Of a stretch of DNA of 64,000 nucleotides, positions 30,898 to 42,325 are shown piece by piece; within the stretch, counting starts at the first letter, position 1, and the number at the start of each line of letters is the position of its first letter. The notes beneath the pieces are model-generated. The model saw nothing but the letters and a program-made list of their open reading frames with translations, was not told where the DNA came from and made no database searches. Made by a program: the position numbers and the translations under genes. The stretch is from Yamagishiella unicocca (Eukaryota > Chlorophyta > Chlorophyceae > Chlamydomonadales > Volvocaceae): the NCBI GenBank assembly GCA_003116995.1, contig BDSL01000034.1:248001-312000 (forward strand), written 5' to 3'.

Positions 30898-33262
30898 GCC
30901 CTCGCGCGGCGCGCCTCCGCAATCCGGTAAAACAACGTTCCGTCGTAGCAAGAGCGCACCGCCTCACGGCCCACTACGCCGCGATCATCTCGGGCCACTA
31001 GCCACAGGAGGGACCAGGAGATGGCGGAGGCGAGCCTGGACCAGTGAAGGGCGGCGGGGGAGGGCAAGGTCAGCCGGAAAACCCCACTGTGACCTCGTAC
31101 GACGCGATTCGAGCCACGCGCTGGGAATGGACGCTTGCCGGTCACGCTGGGTAACGTACCCCGTCGCCACGTGTAGCGGTCTCGTCGCCACGGTAACGGT
31201 CTGTATGCGAGCTGTGACGGAGCCGGGCATCGACACGTCTCGCCCCACTATGTCCAGCCCGCCACCCCAGTTCGCCCATATTGTGCCCAAAACGTTGGCG
31301 CAAACAAGTTTGTTTCTTTTCCTCCAGCACACCGTCGACAGGCCGCACTCACATCGTTCCCGATAGGCAACAAAGTTCTCCGGCATGCATACTCAGAACG
31401 CGTGTACCGGTACACAAACTGTTCGCCAGCTGGGCGGCAAGTGCGGGCATTCGCGAACTCAGCGGCAGGTGGGGACAGCTAGGGTATCTGCAGCCAATAC
31501 ATCTGAAGGAGCCCAACGGCCCAGATCTATGGGCTGTAAATACCCTGGCTGGTCCAACTGCCCATCATTGGTACCGTCTTGGCCGCAGTACCCCCTTACG
31601 GTAGCCCTTAGTGCCCTTCAGCTGTCCAGGCGCAACGTAAGGCATCTGGACCCACCATCCGATGGGATCGGCAACGTCCTTGTTGGCCCACACCAGCCGC
31701 TTCACGTCGTCGTAGCTCCGGAATTCATCTGCTTTCAGCACGTCCCAGATCTGCTCGAACTTCTGCACATTCTCGCGGCGATGGGAGCGCAGCCCAGTTT
31801 AGATGCGTACCCATCCAAAAGGGCCTTGAGGGCGACAGCAGCAACGTGCCCACGAACAACCAGCGAGGATGATCAGGTTACGGAAATGGAACCCATTTGC
31901 AGATGCGCCCGATGGCGCTACCGGTACCATACGGTCTGGGGCCCACTGTAAGACAGAGGTGTGTCGCGACAATCTCCTGGCAACGGTGGGCGCCGTATGC
32001 AGGCAACAGACTAGTACACACACTGAGTACGGCGCGCGCAAATGCCGGCACTGTGTCACGACACCTTCCGTGCGCTTTCCCTACCGGTGTTCCCCGTTCC
32101 CCGGCTCGCTTGTGGCTCACCCCCGGGTACATGCGGCCCTCTTCATCGAAGGTGCCCGTGTCGCTTCCATGCTTGATCCGGTGGATATTCTTCAGGTAGA
32201 TGCACAAGTAGGGATGCAAGATCCAGTTGTCCTGTGCAATCAGGTTGCAGCCAGCAGCGGTGCCAGAACCGCAAATGAAGCAGCCACGGGGGCCCACAGG
32301 GCGTCCGATTACAGTCGCAGGGCCGAACGGGCGCACCATATCGCTCCGGAAAAAACATCCGGCTACGGATAAATCAGAGAGGTGTGTAGGCACCGATATG
32401 CTCAATCGCGGCCTACGGCACCCATACGAAGGCGCTCCTCTTGTATGCAGCGGCCGGTCAGGAGAGCTTTGTCCTGATGGTGTGCGTGTGGCTGTCAGGC
32501 AGACATGCGTCATTGCGAGGTGGTGACGTACTTGCGGCTTCTGTGCAGCTGTGCGCCTACTTCGTGCCGCCGGCGGGAGCGCCACACCTGCGTCATGTAC
32601 GGCACCACCAGCGTAAAGTGGAGGAGCCACGTGAAGCCCAGGCTGAGCAGCAGCGACATGCCCAGCTCCCGGCAGCCTGGAGTGGGGGGGATAGGAGAGG
32701 AGACCAGTGGGGGATAAGAGCGGAAACAGGTGGGAGATATGAGAGGAAACAGGTGGGGGAGGGAGGGCGCGAGGCACCAAGGGTGTCAGTGTCCGGCACC
32801 GAAGTTTAACATCATCGTGGCACACTGCGAGACCAAAACGGGGGCAATGCACGTAGCAGTAGGACGCTGTCGTGTTTCGCTCATCCCCACCTCTGAACGT
32901 GTCCAGGGGATAAATACGCCCGTCGTTATCCCTGTGGGGGTTCCAAGGGAGCGGGAGTTCGGGTGAACAACTCCCGACTCACCGGATACGGCGGCAAGCG
33001 GCAGGTGCCTCACTCGCACGTGCGACACGCAAGAAGTAGCATTACTCCTGGACACCATGTCATCACCCCGAGGACACACTGCGCTTGCGGCTGCCAAACG
33101 GGCGCGCAGACGGGCAGGCGGGCAGTCTGCAAGCCCAGGGGACGTGTCACGGCGCCGATAAAGGAAGCCTCCCATTTTATGCTCCAAGCAAGCCCCGTTG
33201 GTAATAGGGCTGGCGCAAGCCTACCTGTCCCAAAAGGCGCAGTGTTGCTGGAGCACCGTCAT
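30876..33262 (-). CDS. caleosin (lipid-droplet Ca2+-binding haem peroxygenase)
   Basis: Caleosins sit on lipid droplets or ER through a hydrophobic hairpin, bind one Ca2+, and many are haem peroxygenases acting on fatty-acid hydroperoxides. Six exons join in phase: 33262-33225, 32931-32891, 32676-32588, 32231-32121, 31762-31656 and 31035-30876, giving 181 residues. QQHCAFWDRDNDGRIYP (about 5-21) holds the first conserved His and a canonical EF-hand loop. The hydrophobic stretch (about 33-52) leads into a reduced proline knot: only Pro52 and Pro63 remain and the Ser-Pro is absent. YLKNIHRIKHGSDTGTFDEE (68-87) holds the second conserved His (77). DPIGW, then LVARDDRGVV and SCYDGTLF, complete the fold. 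Typical caleosins are 200-245 residues. An ATG frame at 33549 might supply an extra N-terminal exon, but I could not fix a junction. Confidence 0.9.
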
Positions 33263-34391
33263 GGTGGGTATGGACAGGCCCTCGCTGCCGGCAGGAGAGA
33301 ACTTGTCAACCGCCTGATACGCACGAGGTACATCTGCGCACGTGCAACGCAGGAGAGATGAAGAGTCGTGAGGGCGACCAGTCGGCCGGGCTGAAACTGT
33401 TTCACTCGCAGGTTGTGCGGCTGGTCCTGCGCTCGAAGCTTTGCAGCAATCCCACCACAGATCCTCTTTGCGATAAACGACGCATTTAGGAAGTCACCTG
33501 GCCTGTAGACACCATCGGGGTCCTGCGCCTTGTGGCGGTGGCCCATCATAGGGCGGGCAGCGTTTTGCTGGACCAGAGAGCGTTGAAATTATGCCGCGTT
33601 GCTGAGGACACAGATGCGTTGTTGTTATGGTGCACAGCCCTTGTGGATAGTATTACTGGCTAGCTGCCAGGTGACGGAATACTTATGCCGCGAGCACCGT
33701 AACGGTCCACGCAGGTCCGTGCTGTGCAGCGTTGCCGCGCTCTTTGGACGGGATATGTTGCACGCTATACAACGTTACCAAGCGAAGAAATCTTTAATGG
33801 CGTACAAAATAGCGGTGGCAGGCACCGGTTATTTGTTTATTTCACTGATGTGTCGTGCTATGTCCAGCTTTGTCCCGTGGGTCCCTTCTCAGGCACATCG
33901 TGCACTCTGCAAGCTGTTCTCTCGGGGGGTCGCTAAGCAGGAACCATTTAAAACTTGATGCCTGTTCATGGTGTGTAGTAGCGCACATATGTGCCCGTCT
34001 CCATTGACGCCTTCTTCCGAAACGCGGCCTTCAGCAAGACATAAACACGCGATACCGATAACATTATCGTTACTGTTGCCTCCTTGTGTCCAAAATTGGG
34101 TACAGCAGTCGTTGGCAATTCCTTCAACAATAGGAAGGAACCATGGGAACTTGGGACATGGGAATTTCCGGTCCAAGACTGTATACACCATACCTTCACA
34201 CCTCCAACTTACAAGATAATCATGATGTATGTACATGAGAACATGACGCTCCAGTGTCCAGTCCCCCCTGCAACCTGGTACGGCATCGTACGGCCCAGGA
34301 AGGCGGCGCGGGGACTTGGGAGCAAGCGCAACATCAATTCTTCCTCTTGCGGTGCAAGGAAGGCACTGGTACCACTGCCGAGTACCGTGAA
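33263..34391. other. divergent promoter region, caleosin / Ubl-eS31
   Basis: About 1.1 kb between divergent starts. On the minus strand an ATG at 33549 opens a frame of about 70 codons that could be a caleosin 5' exon (unproven). The rest shows no recognised exon. Confidence 0.4.
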
Positions 34392-35479
34392 ATGCAGATT
34401 TTCGTCCGGACCGGTAAGCAGCCCCTCCATCTGTTCTCTCCTTTGGCATAGACTGCACAACGATAGGCGACACCACACGAAGCTAATACTTGATGACGGG
34501 CCACTACTAACCATCGCCAAATTTCCTCTTTAAATTGCAGACCGGACTCACCTCATTGAGGTGAGTCCGGCGCAGACTGTCGCCGATGTGAAGGCTGCCG
34601 TGGAGTCCCTGCAGGGTAAGTTCTGTGCTTAGGGTAAAAAAATAAACTGGCTTGGAATTAGGCTTGTGGGCCAAGGGCTCAGTCTGCGGCAAATGGCGCA
34701 CAGCCACCGGCACCGCCTGCAGCGCTGTAACACCTGTGACAGCCGGCCTAACCATATTGACACCTTGATGTACTATTTATGACTATTCAGGCCTGGAGGC
34801 TGGCGAGCAGCGTATCCTGTTCAATGGTATCCAGCTGGAGGATGAGCAGGTGCTGGTTGAGGCTGGTGTCAGCGATGACAGCACCCTGATGTGCATGCTG
34901 CGTCTGCTGGGTGGTGCCAAGAAGCGCAAGAAGAAGACGTACACCAAGCCCAAGAAGCAAAAGCACAAGCACAAGAAGATCAAGCTCCGGGTGCTGAAGT
35001 TCTACAAGGTGGGTGGATGTGGTTTCTTTATGGGGGGCAAACGGTGGGGAGTTGCTTGGCCGGAAGCTGCAGCTTCCTGGACTAAGGCTGGGAGCGCCAA
35101 CTCAGCGTGCCAGGAGGCGGAGACAACTGTCCGCGCTGCATTCGAACCCACCGACGCATTAACGAACGAGTCGACGACGTGCACAGCCCAAGATCTTGTG
35201 ATGCATGGCGGCGATATTCATACGGACGTACATTCCTCCCCTCCTTTCTCGCAGGTGGACGACTCGGGCAAGGTGCAGCGCCTGCGCAAGCAGTGCCCTA
35301 ACTGCGGCCCGGGCACGTTCATGGCCACCCACTTCGACCGTGTGTACTGCGGCAAGTGCGCCAACACCTTCGTGTACGAGGGTGGTGCTCCCACTGGTGC
35401 CCCCAAGCCGAAGGCTGCTGCCCCCGTTGCCGCTGCTGCCCCGGAGGCGCCGGCCAAGGGCAAGAAGGGCAAGAAGTAG
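34392..35479 (+). CDS. ubiquitin-like domain fused to 40S ribosomal protein eS31 (S27a)
   Basis: Four exons join in phase: 34392-34413, 34541-34615, 34791-35008 and 35255-35479, giving 179 residues. The N-terminal 74 residues align to ubiquitin from MQIFVRT to STL...LRLLGG but are strongly diverged. The domain is two residues shorter than ubiquitin, the equivalents of K6, K11, K29, K33, K48 and K63 are absent (only one Lys, 25, remains), Ile44 is Leu, and the end is LLGG instead of LRGG. After Gly74 comes the basic eS31 extension (AKKRKKKTYTKPKKQKHKHK), then a zinc finger CPNC...CGKC, then a C-terminal Ala/Pro/Lys extension of about 35 residues beyond YEGG. Normally the ubiquitin is cleaved off and eS31 joins the 40S head. 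Here the released domain is probably not a working ubiquitin. C. elegans ubl-1 is a known parallel. Confidence 0.92.
34542..34570. repeat. perfect 14-base inverted repeat inside coding exon 2
   Basis: CCGGACTCACCTCA, one T, then TGAGGTGAGTCCGG: two perfectly complementary 14-base arms in the second coding exon of the Ubl-eS31 gene, starting one base after the splice acceptor. The right arm contains GAG followed by GTGAGT, a near-perfect splice donor. Confidence 0.95.
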
Positions 35480-36289
35480 ACGGCCTCTTCTCCACTCGCG
35501 TGGCTGGTTACTAAGATGTGGCGCCCATCGCGGCCTAGCCCCCTACGCGTCACAATTGTAACCGCTGAGCCTGCCTTTCCACGTCATCGGCCACGTCAGA
35601 CATATCCCGGGGTTCGAAGACGCAGCCTGGGCTTTTAGCACAGCAAACGCACACATGCCTTTAGGGCCGAACACGCTTTTTGTTTGTACGAAACGGCTCG
35701 ACGTACTGCCGTGGGTTTTAGTAAGGATGTCCGTGGGTGTGTTCTCGAATAGGGTTATAGGCATTTGCATCTCCAAAGGGGCGAGAATATTCTGTTCGCA
35801 ACCCATTACCAATTGAAATGTGTCCCATGGTCGCAAGAAATCCCATGGGCGCAAGAAAACTTGTCTTAAATGTTTAGCGAGGCACGTATTTGGTGCATCA
35901 TATAAGGAGATATGAATCGGAGGCCAACCTCGGCATTAGCGTCTATGATGTGGTTTTGAGTCCGCCGTGACACCATTCGCCGCTCTCACGTGAACCCGAC
36001 GGGTCGCCACCTGCTCGCCAAAGCCAGCCACATGGTATAGGCGGGCGCACAAATGTAGTTCCACTCCGATCCCACTACAGCAGACAGTCCTCACTACAGT
36101 AGACTATCGCCACTACAGCAGAAGAGTCCCCTAGAGTCCCACTACTCTCTACAGCAGACTTCGCATGATGCCCTCCTGCGAGCTAGCCTCGTCCTGAGCC
36201 AATTCGCCATGTCCCCGGCCTAGGGGCAGGGGCCCTAGTTGCCCACAAGCGCTTCGCAAACTCCCATGGACGGGTCATCCCGGCATGCT
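35480..36289. other. 3' regions of Ubl-eS31 and the Pro-rich gene
   Basis: Convergent 3' ends. The TGTAA at 35557 belongs to Ubl-eS31. Around 36070-36165 there are four or five copies of a 12-base CACTACAGCAGA-like motif. No coding exon was seen. Confidence 0.5.
35557..35561 (+). terminator. TGTAA poly(A) signal, Ubl-eS31
   Basis: TGTAA 78 bases after the stop at 35477-35479. The short 3' UTR suits a highly expressed ribosomal gene. Confidence 0.65.
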
Positions 36290-37073
36290 TCACTTCTTGG
36301 GGGCAGACTCACGGTCCTTGGACGGGGGTGCCTCCCGCTTGTCGGGCGTGCCTTCCGAGGGCTTCTCCTTGGGGTTGCCCGCGGGGATGTCATCAGGCCG
36401 CCGATCCGGCAGCCTGGGAGAGCTGGGGAGCTCCCGGGGTGTCTCCTGTGCAAGGCCGTGCATATTATCGGTGGATTGCTTGCAGGCGGTAGTGATGGAG
36501 GCACTGCTCACCGTGACGATACACACACATATATGCACGAAAGCAAACTTCGCGACACATGGGCTTGCAGAGGAAAGGACAGGAAGCACATAGAATCAGC
36601 GTCGACGCTCAGGTCGCTCCCATAGGCCGATCATCGCGCTGCTGCTGTCACCAGTTCCGTCAGCCGTGCACAATTGGCACCCGCGAAGTTCTGCTGCCAT
36701 CTCGATATCCTTATACCCGTGCCACGTTATGCATAACACCTTGTTGTGTGCACCAAATAATTATGCGCATCGTCCTACAGACTGACCATGCGTTGAACTG
36801 ACCAGAGCTTTGACCTCGTTTTCCAAACCTCAAACCTTTGCACAAAGCCCCCCAGATATTAAACCCCCAATATTCCACCCACCGGAAGCTCAGCCGGACG
36901 GAACTCCGGCGTGACGGGTGCATAGATGGGCTGCTCTCGTCCCGGATTAATGCTGGGTTGGAGAGGCTGCGGAATGTATGACGGCCGCACAAAGTCGGCG
37001 TCACGGTCAGGCGTTGGCCTCGTCCACACCGCCGCCGTGTTGTGGAAGGCGACAATCGGTGTGTGCCGATGTC
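36290..37073 (-). CDS. small Pro-rich, highly charged protein (5' exon missing)
   Basis: Two exons join in phase: 37073-36883 (ending at donor CCG then GTGGGT) and 36445-36290 (after acceptor GCACAG), encoding at least 114 residues. The product is dominated by Pro, Glu, Arg, Asp and Lys. Segments such as RPSYIPQPLQPSINPG, EQPIYAPVTPEFRPAELP, ETPRELPSSPRLPDRRPDD and the Lys-rich end SKDRESAPKK look intrinsically disordered. The upstream exon begins with two bases of a split codon after a good acceptor at 37074, so the ATG lies further upstream and was not found. I do not recognise a family. The matching phases, regular codon bias and unbroken composition across the junction argue for a real gene rather than noise. 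Confidence 0.5.
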
Positions 37074-38351
37074 CTACGGAGGCAAGGGAAGGGGGGGGGT
37101 TGACGTGGGTCGTTTAAGGCCCACAGTATCATGGATTCCCCGTCAAGCAGAGAATCTTGTCGTCACGCCGTCACCCGTCAGAGACCCCGAAAGGTGTACG
37201 AATTTTACAGGATGCTATTTCAACGTGCAGGTGTGGGGTGAACGTACCGCGCCGGGCAGCAGGCGCGCAAACGCGTGTCGGACAAGCAATCGCCAAGGAG
37301 GCCATCACAGCGGCTAACAAACGTAACAAGGATTTATGTTAAATGACGCTATGTATTTCAGCTGGTGAGACCGCTTGTAGGGTGCTTTTATCCGTGTCTC
37401 GGAGTCCGCGTTGCTCCCAAGAACTAAACCAAGGTCGTAATATCTGTATACGATCAAAAAGTAATGAAGGGATTTGCCTGTTCATGAACCTCTTAGCCTG
37501 GCAGGGCCAGGGCAGGACGTTCCTGGTCGTTGGCTAAAAGTGGTTGCATGGGTCAAGCACAAACTCATAAAAATATATACGCCAACCTCGCACACACAAA
37601 TAGTATTAAGTGGTCGGACTGAACTTTGACGTTGACGTTGACAGTACTGAACCTACGTTCTGACTTGTAGACTGTTGGGCCTGGAGCGCCATGCAACAGG
37701 CGCACTCCGCGTAGTTCGTTTCCTAGGTCTGCCACGTTCAGTGGTGAAAATCTAGTTCAACGAGAGCCCATTTGCGCGGAGGCTCCCAGTCTATAACTGG
37801 CGCCGATCGATCCTGACCCTGCTGCAACCTCTTCGACTGAGGAGGGCGCCACAGACATGAAGAGGCCGGAGAATGTTGGCGACATCATATGGCGGTCAGT
37901 CGATAAGAAACTATCATACAGCCTCTCGAGGTGAACCTGTGTGTGCGGGGTCCAGCAGGGCTCGGTCCTGGCTCAGCAAACACGCCTGCCCTTTGCGCTA
38001 AATGCAGGTACCGGGGTGTTCTGTTGGTGATCTCTATTCCGGTGAGCCGTGGACAATGTATTTAGACGTGTCCTGCGGTCGGAAACCCCCATAGACGAGG
38101 TCGCGCCCAGCAAGAAGTTTGGGTTTATACGACCCACTTGGGGCAAGTGTGCTGGTGCTGTTCTGTGCGGAGTAGTGCCTCAGATATTACCGCAGTCAGC
38201 GCGGCATACTGGAGTTAGCCACACCACGCAAACACAAGCCAGGGCGCCCCTTTACAAAGTACCTAGAATCAATCGGTGCGCTACCTGATAAGATGCGGTA
38301 CCTGGGTGGACATCGTGCCTAGGCTAACCTATATGGATCCTCGCACTTTAA
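37074..38351. other. intergenic; missing 5' exons of two genes likely here
   Basis: About 1.3 kb between divergent genes whose first exons I could not identify. AT content is higher than average, especially 37320-37640. A TTGACGTTGACGTTGAC triplication lies near 37625. No family match. Confidence 0.4.
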
Positions 38352-41300
38352 TTGTCTTATAATCTGGCTCTTAATAGTCAAGAACCCGTCGTCATCCTGC
38401 CCTTCGCTCCCCCGACTGCTACTACTCACACGTCACCTAATAATACTTGTATACCAGCCCTGCTTTATACGCCACCCGTTGGTCATCCCGGTGCCGCCAT
38501 CCGGGCCCTATTCCAGGTCGCCCTGATCCTGGCTGTCATCCTGCTGGTGCCTCGCTCCTCACCGCTACACGTGGAGCGCCCCCACACGCTCAAGGAGCTC
38601 CGGCACACGGGCCCCGCCGTGACGACCAAGTACGCCATCGTCTTCGACGCAGGCAGCACGGGCAGCCGCATCCATGTGTTCAAGTTCGAGCAGCATGACG
38701 GTGCGGACGGGCAGCTCAAGCTGGTCAGCGACACGTTTGAGCAGCTGAAGCCCGGCCTCAGCTCGTACCCGGATGATCCCGCCAAGGCGGCCGCGTCGCT
38801 GCAACCGCTCCTGGACACGGCCCTGAAGACGGTGCCAGCAAGCCTATGGGTGGGGATGGAGCAGATGGGCAGGGTGTGCTCGTTACGTGGCCCCAAAAGA
38901 TAGCATTGGGCCTAGGAATTGGTGGTGAGGGGCGGGCAGGCAACTGCGTTCGGCCAGGTTGTCACCAGTGGGCTCAGACGTCTCGGGTGCGGAGGTTGAA
39001 GTGGAGCGAGGACGGGGTGAATGCAACTGGTGGGAGTCGACAGGGCGGCACCAGGCGAACAGTGTGTTGCGCCTCGGCATGCTGAGGGTCGGGGACGCCA
39101 ATGCCCAACACACACTATCCGTCGGTGCTTCTATACATAGCGGAGCCGGCCTGGGCGCTGGGCTGCAGGCGCGGGTATGGCTCCGGGCCCTGCCGGACAA
39201 GCACGTACGCTTCAGTGGTTCGGTCTGGGGCGACATCCATGATGCGGTCATGCTAACCCCACGGTCTTCATGCCCGCAATCCACTTTCACCAGGCGTCCA
39301 CGCCCATCTCTCTCAAGGCTACTGCGGGGTTGCGGCTGCTGCCCGGGGACAAGTCGGAACAAATCCTTAAAGCAGTCGAGGCCCTCCTCAAGAGGGAACC
39401 CTTCAAGCTGGCTCCTGGTGGCGTGTCCATCATGGATGGTAGGCCTGGATACCGGGATGGTTGGAGGAATGGAGATTGCATGTCGGTGGGGTGCCGGTGG
39501 GGTTCGAGGGAAACCCGTGGATGTCCGAAAAAAATCGTTTAAAACAGAAGTTTTGAGATGCATGCGGGAGAACTGGGTTGGGGATACGAAAGCCGAAGGT
39601 CGTAATATGACCTTTGGCGGCTAAGCTATATCGGCTACGGCGAGACGAAAGGAAGCGAGGACCCCGCGCGACGCACGTAAACTTTTCGCGGAACCGGTTT
39701 TGGGCGCTAGCAGGAGAACTGTGGGAGTTGGTGCGCTATGGGAGAGCGGACATCGCGGTCCGGTCCCAGTCCCAGTCCTAGTCGGAGTCCCAGTCCCGAC
39801 CCGCCCGAATACCGACCAGATGCGTGAGGAAGCCGGTCATTACCAGAGAAGGTCCGCGGTCGTCCAGGAGAGGAGGCCGAAGCCGCGCCGCGCCGCCATG
39901 GGGGACGCGAAAGCCCAGACGCAGGTCCCGACGCCCGCAGACAAGAACGCAACGACTAGCAAAAAACTACCAGAACAGAGGCCCAACCCAGCGGCGGAAC
40001 TCACCTGACCAGGGCCCAGAGCGGGTGGGGAAGGCGGTCGACGCGAAGCATGCGGGCAAGGGGCAGCAGGGGGCGTTAGGAACAACATCCAGGCGCGGAG
40101 CGGGTGGACAGGGGTCAAAGCAACGAAGAGGCCCCAGCGGCGCGGCGAAAGAGGCGGAGGCAGGAAAGGGGAGGACGGATATACGGGGAGACGGGGACGC
40201 GGGCTAGTACGGCGGCGTACGGCGTTGTACGGCGGAGGCCTGTATGACGGAGGGAGGAAGTGAGAAAATATGGGGCGTGAAGATGCGGGACAGGGGGGCA
40301 AGGCTAGCAGGCGAGGAGACGGGATACCGGGGGGTGCCGGTGGGGTGGGGTATCGGTGGGGTGTACGTCCTCAGCTGGCACCGGACGTTCACCGCACCAT
40401 CCATGAGTGCGACTACAGCGGAGATTGGCGTCTGGTCTGCCCGTGGCAAGTTGTTTTTGCGTGTTGCCCTCTGCAGGCAAGGACGAGGGCGCCTTTGCTT
40501 GGCTGACGCTGAACTACCTCCTAGGCAAGCTGTCCGGCCCAGTGAATGACACAGTGGCCGCCATCGACATGGGGGGCGGCTCCATCCAGGAGGCCTTCGC
40601 GCTGGAGGACGCCGACGCAAAGGCGGCACCCAAGTAGGGCACGAGAGGCGCAGGGGTCAAGGGGATTTGCGCATGTGGGCCTTGTCCCCGCTCGCCAAGA
40701 GTCCGTGGCTCTTGTGTTGCGAATGCCGCGGTGGGTCCGTCGCCGGGTAGGCCCTGCGGCGCAGTGGGGAGGCCTGCATCCCCCAGCGTGTTGCTGTCCT
40801 CCATCCAGACGGGCAACGCAGAGGGCTGGCAGCGTTGTTTGCGTTGACCTCACGGCGCCTCCTTGCCCTGCGAGCTCAGCGCCCACGTCATCACTCCCGG
40901 CCCGGGTCCGTTGCGTGGTCGCGCCTCAGGGATTACGTGACGCTGCTCCACGGCGCCGGGAAGGTCTACCACGTCTACGTGCACTCATACCTGGGCTACG
41001 GCCTCATGGCCGGGCGCGCAAAGCTGATCGACGCGGCAGCAGCAACCGACAAGCCGGCGGGGCCGCACAGCTGCTTCGCAGCAGGTGCCTCCGGCAAGTA
41101 CTCCTATGCCGGAGCGGAGTATGTGTACCTGCCCAACGGAGAGAAGGCGGACGTCGAGAAGTGCTCGTCGCTGGGTGTCGACGCGCTCAAGTCCAACTTG
41201 ACATGCGGCGCGGAGCAGGTGAGGCCAGACCACGCTTTATTGTGTCGTGAGGATGGGCGGGGCATCGCTGCGTAGAAGCGATGCTCCCCGTGTTAGTCCG

Positions 41301-42325
41301 TTCGTCACATGTGCTTGGGCTGGCCCGCCAGCGTCGCTTCCACCCCTTGGACCGCACCCTCACCTCCTGCGATCCTAGCCCCTTCTCATCCCATGACTTG
41401 GCATCTACGCCTTGCTGCGCCCTGACGTGACGGCCCGTCCTCGCCGTGGCTTCCTGCAGCTCCACTGCTCCTTCAACGGCGCCTGGAGGGGCCACGGCTT
41501 GAGCGCTGGCCGCCAGTACTACGTGTCTTCTTACTTCTGGGACAGGGCCGCTGAGACGGGTATTATCGCGAAGGAGGATGCCATCATGTGGCCCACCACG
41601 GTGAAGGTGAGGCCGAGATTTCAGAGCGAATCAAGAGACGGAGTACCTGCATGCATTCTAGCACGTACAGATTTTCATGTCGACGGCTTATAGCGGTATA
41701 TCCGAGGCCCCATGCCGCTGCGTTGGCCTCTTACTTTAATACGAGACCGCTCCGGAACCCTGCTGAGACATCTGCCGACTGCACGCCTAGTTTGGCAAAC
41801 ATGCAACTGCAAAGCCTTAACAAGGAGCAGTGATGCCGTCACACCCGTCCAACTTTTGATCCTGACCTGCTTGTGTGTGGTGCAGGACTTCGGTGACAAG
41901 GCCAACGAAGTGTGCGTCCAGAGCGTGGACCAGGTTGCCAAGGCCTACCCCAAGGTGCAGGGCGACTCGGCCCACTTCCTATGCCTGGACCTCACGTACT
42001 GCAACATCATGCTCACCCAGGTGAGGCGAGGGCGTGGGGTGGGTGCGTCGATTCGTGTTGGAGACCCTCGTAACGCATTCGATGGGCTCTTAAGTGCAAC
42101 GGACAGCCGGTTGTACCAACACGGCTGCCTGTTACCTTGCCATCTTATGTCCTGTATACAACTGTTTGGCTATCGGCGCATCAATGGCTTTATTGAACCG
42201 CAATGCAGGGCTTCAAGCTTGAACCCACGGCATCGGTGACGTTGGTGAAGCAGGTCCTGTACAACGGCCAGCACATTGAGGCGGCTTGGCCACTCGGCGC
42301 TGCCGTGAACGATCTGTCATCGTGA
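38352..42325 (+). CDS. apyrase / nucleoside triphosphate diphosphohydrolase (GDA1/CD39)
   Basis: It hydrolyses NTPs and NDPs to NMP, in the Golgi lumen or outside the cell. Seven exons: open frame to 38849, 39294-39438, 40477-40633, 40930-41218, 41460-41606, 41886-42020 and 42209-42325; all junctions keep phase. Apyrase conserved regions in order: ACR1 [18 protein letters not shown]2 [15 protein letters not shown]3 [18 protein letters not shown]4 [14 protein letters not shown] with the catalytic-site glycines, and a C-terminal ACR5-like [14 protein letters not shown] hydrophobic segment ([17 protein letters not shown]) precedes ACR1 and should be a signal anchor. There is no C-terminal membrane segment, so it resembles plant and Golgi single-anchor forms. 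The first codon of the open frame is TTG, so the true ATG or a short first exon is unresolved (an acceptor ends at 38516). Confidence 0.92.
39500..39569 (+). repeat. dispersed intronic repeat A, copy 3
   Basis: In apyrase intron 2, about 60 bases after the donor: TTCGAGGGAAACCCGTGGAT, an A-rich step, then AGTTTTGAGATGCATGCGGG. It shares order, spacing and orientation with the two ThrRS intron copies. Its antisense frame encodes the same start (MHLKTSVLN) as copy 2. Confidence 0.7.
39758..39800. repeat. hexamer repeat CCCAGT in apyrase intron 2
   Basis: A short run of CCCAGT/CCTAGT/CGGAGT hexamers within the 1 kb intron. It is a simple-sequence tract. Confidence 0.6.
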
